Assembly: GCA_964355365.1 (NCBI GenBank)
Contig: CAYHEX010000170.1
Coordinates: forward strand, 1 to 9,646
Length of the DNA: 9,646 nt
Source of the DNA: SCUN01 sp964355365
GTDB lineage: Bacteria > Acidobacteriota > Vicinamibacteria > Vicinamibacterales > SCN-69-37
Reading direction: 5' to 3'
In this document: positions 6,073 through 9,646 of the stretch, piece by piece
Layout: every line of letters starts with the position of its first letter
Numbering within the stretch: position 1 is the first letter of the stretch
Notes under the pieces: generated by a model
What the model was told of the DNA's origin: nothing
Database searches by the model: none
The model's input: the letters and a program-made list of their open reading frames with translations, nothing else
Program-made: the position numbers and the translations under genes

Positions 6073-6785
6073 CGCGCCGATCCAGACCGCGCGCTTACCT
6101 GCTGCTGGCGCGCGTATCGAATCTGCCGACCGTGTGGACCAACATGCTGGCCGGCAGTCTGCTCGCCGGCGTGGCGCTGAACGCGCGCACTGTGCTGATC
6201 GCCTCCGCCGCCATGTCGCTCGTTTATTGCGCCGGCATGTGGATGAACGACGCGTGTGACGCTGGCGCCGACGCGCGGGCCCGCGCGGATCGTCCGATTC
6301 CCCGAGGGGACGTGACCCGCGCGGAGGTGTGGACCGGCGCCGCGGTCCTCGCGGGGCTCGGTCTCGCCATGCTGTGGTTCTCCGGTGCGCGCGCCGGCGC
6401 GCGGCCCTGGAGTGTGGTGCTGCTCGGCGCGATCGCGTACTACAACATTCGCCACAAAGCGGATCCACTTGGGCCGCTGGCGATGGGCCTCTGCCGCGGA
6501 CTGCTGTATATCGTCGCCGCATCGGCCGCCGCTGCGGTCGTGCCGGCCCCGGCGTGGTTCGGGGCCGCCGCGATCGTGCTCTACGTACTGGGGTTGACGC
6601 TGGTGGGCAAGACGCTTGGGCCGCGTGCGGGCGACGTGATGCCGTGGTTGATCGCCGGCATCTCGCTGGTCGATGCGCTCATCATTCTCACGATGGTGCC
6701 CGGCCTGCCGTTGGTGTGGGTGATGGTGGCCGTGGCCGGATTCATCGCGACGCTCGCCGCCCAGCGCGTCGTGCCCGGCACGTAG
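6069..6785 (+). CDS. eboC: EboC, UbiA-like prenyltransferase
   Basis: A 238-residue polytopic membrane protein of the UbiA superfamily. The N-terminal RVSNLPTVWTNMLAG (15-29) and the first Asp-rich motif ND-x2-D-x3-D followed by RPIPRG (N60, D61, D64, D68, R75-G80) are clear. This motif binds magnesium and the prenyl diphosphate. YYNIRHKADPLGPLAMGLCR (124-143) follows. Hydrophobic segments at about 27-56, 90-104, 114-124, 137-158, 163-180, 191-210 and 214-232 suggest 7-8 membrane passes. The protein is shorter than typical UbiA (about 290), and the second DxxxD motif is missing: the region holds TLVGKTLGPRAGD with only D189. The likely role is attaching a prenyl group to a small polar acceptor, perhaps the EboD/EboE product. 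Its start overlaps the eboE stop, with no separate ribosome site. TAG stop at 6783-6785. Confidence 0.92.
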   Translation: MTRRSRPRAYLLLARVSNLPTVWTNMLAGSLLAGVALNARTVLIASAAMSLVYCAGMWMNDACDAGADARARADRPIPRGDVTRAEVWTGAAVLAGLGLAMLWFSGARAGARPWSVVLLGAIAYYNIRHKADPLGPLAMGLCRGLLYIVAASAAAAVVPAPAWFGAAAIVLYVLGLTLVGKTLGPRAGDVMPWLIAGISLVDALIILTMVPGLPLVWVMVAVAGFIATLAAQRVVPGT

Positions 6786-6792
6786 CCTCTCG

Positions 6793-6819
6793 GTCGTAGC
6801 CGCCGGCCTTTGGTCGGTG
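6793..6819. repeat. Decayed copy of the GTCGTAGCCG palindromic repeat
   Basis: GTCGTAGCCGCCGGCCTTTG and the bases after it share the opening GTCGTAGCCG and the general CCG...GGCCTTt...GG shape with the two intact copies at 6821-6907. The right arm is degraded (GGTCGGTG instead of AGGCCCGCGG), so only a weak hairpin remains. It begins 8 bp after the eboC stop. Confidence 0.6.
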
Positions 6820-6820
6820 T

Positions 6821-6861
6821 CTGTCGTAGCCGCGGGCCTTCAGGCCCGCGGTCCCTCGAAC
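6821..6861. repeat. Palindromic REP-like repeat, copy 1
   Basis: A 41-bp unit identical to 6867-6907 and repeated with a 46-bp period. Its core (6830-6851) is a perfect inverted repeat: CCGCGGGCCT, then TC, then AGGCCCGCGG. As RNA it folds into a 9-bp GC stem with a TTCA loop. The flanks are GTCGTAG and TCCCTCGAAC. Repeats of this form are dispersed in many GC-rich genomes, and some are moved by RAYTs. It lies between the convergent eboC and eboF. Confidence 0.9.
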
Positions 6862-6897
6862 CCCCTCTGTCGTAGCCGCGGGCCTTCAGGCCCGCGG
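6830..6897. terminator. Possible bidirectional terminator between convergent ebo arms
   Basis: Two strong GC hairpins (6830-6851 and 6876-6897) stand between the ends of the eboDEC and eboABF transcripts. They are symmetrical and would form in RNA from either strand. Neither is followed by a U-run, so this is not a classical intrinsic terminator; stalling transcription or protecting 3' ends is as likely. The role is inferred from position only. Confidence 0.3.
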
Positions 6898-6907
6898 TCC
6901 CTCGAAC
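6867..6907. repeat. Palindromic REP-like repeat, copy 2, inside the eboF 3' end
   Basis: Identical to 6821-6861. Its palindrome (6876-6897) overlaps the end of eboF: the eboF stop codon (TGA, plus-strand TCA 6886-6888) is the centre of the hairpin, and about the last seven EboF residues (LFEGPRA) are written in repeat sequence. The element therefore supplied both the stop codon and the C-terminal residues of that gene. Confidence 0.9.
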
Positions 6908-8268
6908 AGATGCGCGAGGATCACGTCGCGCACTTCGGTGGCCTCGATCGGCCCGTCGTCCCTGCCGCGCTCTGAGGAAATCAGCACCGGACCGTCTTCC
7001 AGCCGATCGGTCGGCCGTCCGTGCGAGCCGCGGACCAGGCTCGCATCGAGCGGAATCACGCTCATCAGGTAGCGAAACCCGAGCATCTTCTTCGCGAGCG
7101 TGTAGGCCACTTTCACGGCCGGCAGCGAGATTGCGGGATCGACGAACAATTCGACCGGGTCGTAACCGGGCTTGCGATGAATATCCACGGTGCGCGCGTA
7201 GTCGGGCGCGCGCTGGTCATCGAGCCAGAAGTAGTACGTGAACCATCGGTTGGCTGCGCTGATCGCCACCAACTCGCCCGCGCGCGCGTGGTCGATGCCG
7301 ACGGCGGCCTGTTCACGCCGGTCCAGCACCGATTCGATGCCAGGCACGGACTGCAGCAACGTGCGCACGTCCTCGATCTTGCGCGGGTCGCGCACGTGCA
7401 CATGCGCGACCTGGTGATCCGCTACCGCGAATGCTTCACTCGCGCCGGCATCCAGCGCGTCGGTGCCGATTTCGTCGCGCACCGACAGCCAGCCGGCCTC
7501 GCGCAGCACACGATTGATGTGAATCGCGCCGGTGACTTCCGTCAGTCCGTATTCCGAGACGACCAGCACCCGACGTCCGGTGGCGCGGCAGTGATCGATC
7601 AGCCGCCCGCAAACGCGGTCGACCGCGCGGACGTCGTCGCGCACTTTCGGATCGTTCGGCCCGAGGCGCTGGACGTTGTAGTCAAGGTGCGGCAGGTAGG
7701 TGAGCAGCAGCGTCGGCGAGTGCCAGCGGTCGACCAGGATTGACGACTCCGCGATCCACTCGCTCGACTTGATGTCGGACTTCGGGCCCCAGAAGCTGAA
7801 GAAGGGGAATGGCCCGAGCTCCGCGACCAGACGGTCTCTCAGTGTGGCCGGGTGACTGTAGACATCGAGGATCTTGCGGCCGTCCGCCGGGTAGATCGGC
7901 CGGGGCGTCACCGACCAGTCCACCGAGCTGTACATGTTGAACCACCAGAACATGTTGGCCACGGTGCACTGCGGATCGCGCGCGCGCGCGCGGTCCCACA
8001 CGCGCTCGCCGTGCATCAGCGCGTGCGACTGCTTCCAGAACATCACTTGCGCGAGGTCGCGGAAGTACCAACCGTTGCCGACCACGCCGTGGTCACGCGG
8101 CAGCGTGCCGGTGAGATAGGTGGCTTGGGCGCTGCACGTGACGGCAGGCGTGATGGCGCGGATCGGCGCCATCGATCCGTTGCGCGCCAGCGCCTGCAGG
8201 TGTGGTGTGTCGTCGCCGACCAGTGCCGGCGTGAGCCCGACGACGTTGAGGAGCAGTGTCGGGTGCAC
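6886..8268 (-). CDS. eboF: EboF, alkaline phosphatase-fold phosphodiesterase-like protein
   Basis: A 460-residue protein of the type I phosphodiesterase/nucleotide pyrophosphatase group. The opening LLLNVVGLTPALVG (5-18), then TPAVTCSAQATYLTG (40-54) with the presumed nucleophile T44, NGWYFRDL (64-71), MFWWFNMY (105-112), LTYLPHLDYNVQRLGP (188-203) with D195, VVSEYGLTEV (235-244) and ADHQVAHVHV (282-291) identify it. Standard metal ligands are altered: the first-strand DG is V10-G11, the DxxxH pattern is D195-x3-Q199, and the usual DH pair is E238-Y239. Reduced or different metal binding is therefore likely, though this may be a family feature. The start is GTG 8268, 9 bp after eboB, without a clear ribosome site, so translation is probably coupled. 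The 3' end and stop codon are formed by a palindromic repeat. The substrate is unknown. Confidence 0.9.
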   Translation of the reverse strand: MHPTLLLNVVGLTPALVGDDTPHLQALARNGSMAPIRAITPAVTCSAQATYLTGTLPRDHGVVGNGWYFRDLAQVMFWKQSHALMHGERVWDRARARDPQCTVANMFWWFNMYSSVDWSVTPRPIYPADGRKILDVYSHPATLRDRLVAELGPFPFFSFWGPKSDIKSSEWIAESSILVDRWHSPTLLLTYLPHLDYNVQRLGPNDPKVRDDVRAVDRVCGRLIDHCRATGRRVLVVSEYGLTEVTGAIHINRVLREAGWLSVRDEIGTDALDAGASEAFAVADHQVAHVHVRDPRKIEDVRTLLQSVPGIESVLDRREQAAVGIDHARAGELVAISAANRWFTYYFWLDDQRAPDYARTVDIHRKPGYDPVELFVDPAISLPAVKVAYTLAKKMLGFRYLMSVIPLDASLVRGSHGRPTDRLEDGPVLISSERGRDDGPIEATEVRDVILAHLFEGPRA

Positions 8269-8277
8269 CGGGTGCGG

Positions 8278-9168
8278 CTAGCCCTTCGGTGCGGGCGGAA
8301 TCGCGTCGCCGCGCATCACGGTGTTCGTGTTGAAGCGCTGCGTGCGATCGATCTCGGGCCGTGCTTCGAGACCCGCCACGTCGAGCTTGCCGCTCTGCGC
8401 GAAGAAGGCCACGGGGTTGTCCCACACGATCGTCTCGATCGCCGCGTCCGCGATCCCGCGGGCCTGCATGACGGCAATCGTCTTCGGCACCTTCAGCGGA
8501 TCGCTGATGCCCCAGTCGGCAGCGCTGTTGACGATGATGCGGTTGGTGCCGTACTTCTGCACGAGGATCGCCATGCGTTCCTCGTCCATCTTGGTCTTCG
8601 GGTAGATGGTGTGGCCGGCCCAGCAGCCACTGTCGAGGACGATCGGCAGCGTCTCTTCGTTGTTGTGGTCGATAAGGACGCGGCCCTCGTCAAACCCGAA
8701 CGCGCGCACCACGGCGATCGTCCGCTCGGTGCCGCGCTTCTTGTCGCGGTGCGGCGTGTGAATCAACACGGGCAGATCGAACTGCTTCGCGAGCTCGAAG
8801 TGCTGGATCAGGATGCGTTCCTCCTGGTCGGTCTGGTCGTCGAAGCCGACCTCGCCGATCGCGACCACGCCGTCTTTGACGAGGAACCGCGGCAGCACCG
8901 ACATCACCTCTTCGGCGAGCCCGGGCTGATTGGCTTCCTTCGGGTTGAGCCCGATCGTTGAGAAGTGGCGGATGCCGAACTGGGACGCGCGGAAGCGTTC
9001 CCAGCCGATGATCGTGTTGAAGTAGTCGATGAAGCTGCCTACCTGCGTGCGCGGCTGGCCCAGCCAGAAGGCGGGCTCGACCACGGCGAGGATGCCGGCA
9101 TTCGACATCGCCTCATAGTCGTCAGTGGTGCGCGAGATCATGTGAATGTGCGGATCGAAAATCTTCAT
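8278..9168 (-). CDS. eboB: EboB, TatD-family metal-dependent hydrolase
   Basis: A 296-residue TIM-barrel hydrolase of the amidohydrolase superfamily, TatD branch. The metal ligands are all in place: D-P-H-I-H (H7, H9), E106 in AIGEVGFD, H137 in VLIHTPH, H168 in LIDHNNEET and D218 in NSAADWG. TatD proteins cleave phosphodiester or similar bonds with two metals. Within ebo clusters this member probably acts on the cluster's own metabolite, not on DNA; that is an inference. There is no signal peptide, so the protein is cytoplasmic. The ATG at 9168 is preceded by GAGG about 8 nt upstream, the clearest ribosome site of the leftward arm. The gap to the eboA stop is 12 bp and to the eboF start 9 bp, so the three form one operon. 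The sequence is intact, with no odd composition. Confidence 0.92.
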   Translation of the reverse strand: MKIFDPHIHMISRTTDDYEAMSNAGILAVVEPAFWLGQPRTQVGSFIDYFNTIIGWERFRASQFGIRHFSTIGLNPKEANQPGLAEEVMSVLPRFLVKDGVVAIGEVGFDDQTDQEERILIQHFELAKQFDLPVLIHTPHRDKKRGTERTIAVVRAFGFDEGRVLIDHNNEETLPIVLDSGCWAGHTIYPKTKMDEERMAILVQKYGTNRIIVNSAADWGISDPLKVPKTIAVMQARGIADAAIETIVWDNPVAFFAQSGKLDVAGLEARPEIDRTQRFNTNTVMRGDAIPPAPKG

Positions 9169-9180
9169 GGGAGCCTCGTC

Positions 9181-9646
9181 TTACTGGGCAAGAGCGATGT
9201 CGGCCGGCACGCTGCGTCCGGCGGCTGTGCGTTCGGCGGCGTAGTCGGTCGACATGCGCGAGAGTTCGGCATTGCGCCGCTCCGGCAGCCCGACGATGCG
9301 CGCGAGCGCGACGCTGTTGAACATGGCCTTCAAGACCATCTGGTTGAAGTGCAATTCAGGAAAATAGCGGGCCGGATACGGGTTCTCGCAGGCCAGCGAC
9401 TCGAACAGCGGCAGGATGTTCGTGCGGCAGGTATCGGTCATGGCCAGGAGAAATCGCTCGGGCGCCGGGAGCAGGCTGACCGCGCGGCACCAACTGCGCT
9501 GTTCGCCCGCGTCACCTTGCGTGAAGCACGCGAGCGCGGCCTGTTCGAAGCTCGCCGCGTCCACCGTGGCGGCCAGATCGCGCAGCAAGACAAACCGCGC
9601 AACATCCGCGCGGTCCCACGCCGTTGTGGGCTGGTCGGCCGGCCAG
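9181..9646 (-). CDS. eboA: EboA, C-terminal part (cut by window edge)
   Basis: The frame is open from the right edge to TAA at 9181-9183, showing the last 154 residues or so. A TTG at 9588 could be mistaken for a start, but the frame continues upstream as TTAWDRADVARFVLLRDLA, which reads as coding sequence, so the gene is partial. Family-like blocks are LACENPYPARYFPELHFNQM, VLKAMFNSVALARIVGL, ELSRMSTDYAAERTAAGRSVPADI. EboA has no characterised fold or reaction and is found almost only with other ebo genes. No membrane segment or signal is seen in the visible part. It is the first gene of the leftward arm visible here; its promoter lies outside the window. Confidence 0.88.
   Translation of the reverse strand, partial: WPADQPTTAWDRADVARFVLLRDLAATVDAASFEQAALACFTQGDAGEQRSWCRAVSLLPAPERFLLAMTDTCRTNILPLFESLACENPYPARYFPELHFNQMVLKAMFNSVALARIVGLPERRNAELSRMSTDYAAERTAAGRSVPADIALAQ

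Noticed and set aside
5500..6522. Minus-strand open frame opposite eboE and eboC
   Set aside because: Arginine-rich shadow frame crossing a gene boundary; no motifs.
6821..6907. CRISPR-like direct repeats
   Set aside because: There are only two full copies, the 5-bp interval is too short for a spacer, and the perfect palindrome and gene-end location fit a REP-type element.
7852..8961. Long plus-strand open frame opposite eboF and eboB
   Set aside because: It spans the junction of two well-supported minus-strand genes and has no recognisable domain.
9181..9588. EboA as a complete short protein starting at TTG 9588
   Set aside because: The frame stays open to the window edge with coding-like residues (TTAWDRADVARF), and EboA homologues are longer, so it is a partial gene.

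Overview
The window is GC-rich, densely packed bacterial DNA with short or overlapping gene junctions. Two kinds of palindromic repeat and a REP-associated transposase sit in the gaps. The gene content and the repeat whose core reads as the peptide VEKGSDPL suggest an Acidobacteriota-like genome (Vicinamibacteria type). That placement is an inference from memory and was not tested.

Positions 1-2368: the 3' end of an unidentified gene (1-149, +) meets a RAYT-type Y1 transposase (136-819, -). The transposase is bounded by an imperfect inverted repeat of about 66 bp (175-240 and 885-950). The right copy supplies the start codon and first 18 codons of the purN reading frame (897-1562, +). purN converges on a Tat-signal metallophosphoesterase (1559-2368, -), their stop codons sharing a CTAG. 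Positions 2392-3618 hold tyrS (+), whose stop shares another CTAG with a small open minus-strand frame (3615-3779) that looks like a gene tail with no head.

Positions 3791-9646 are the main interest: a complete set of the six ebo genes (only eboA is cut, by the window edge), arranged as two convergent arms. The rightward arm is eboD-eboE-eboC, with overlapping stop/start codons (TGATG and ATGA). The leftward arm is eboA-eboB-eboF, with gaps of 12 and 9 bp. The arms meet at two identical 41-bp palindromic repeats plus a decayed third copy. The eboF stop codon lies at the centre of one palindrome.

ebo genes are known from cyanobacteria, other bacteria and the plastids of eustigmatophyte algae. 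In Nostoc punctiforme the cluster is needed to move the scytonemin precursor to the periplasm. The six products are a sugar-phosphate cyclase-like protein (EboD), a xylose-isomerase-like TIM barrel (EboE), a UbiA-like membrane prenyltransferase (EboC), a phosphodiesterase-like protein (EboF), a TatD-type metal hydrolase (EboB) and EboA of unknown fold. Together they suggest making and processing a small, probably membrane-linked cyclitol or prenyl compound that helps a metabolite cross the membrane. That pathway is inferred; its chemistry is not established. No biosynthetic cluster for a transported product is visible here.
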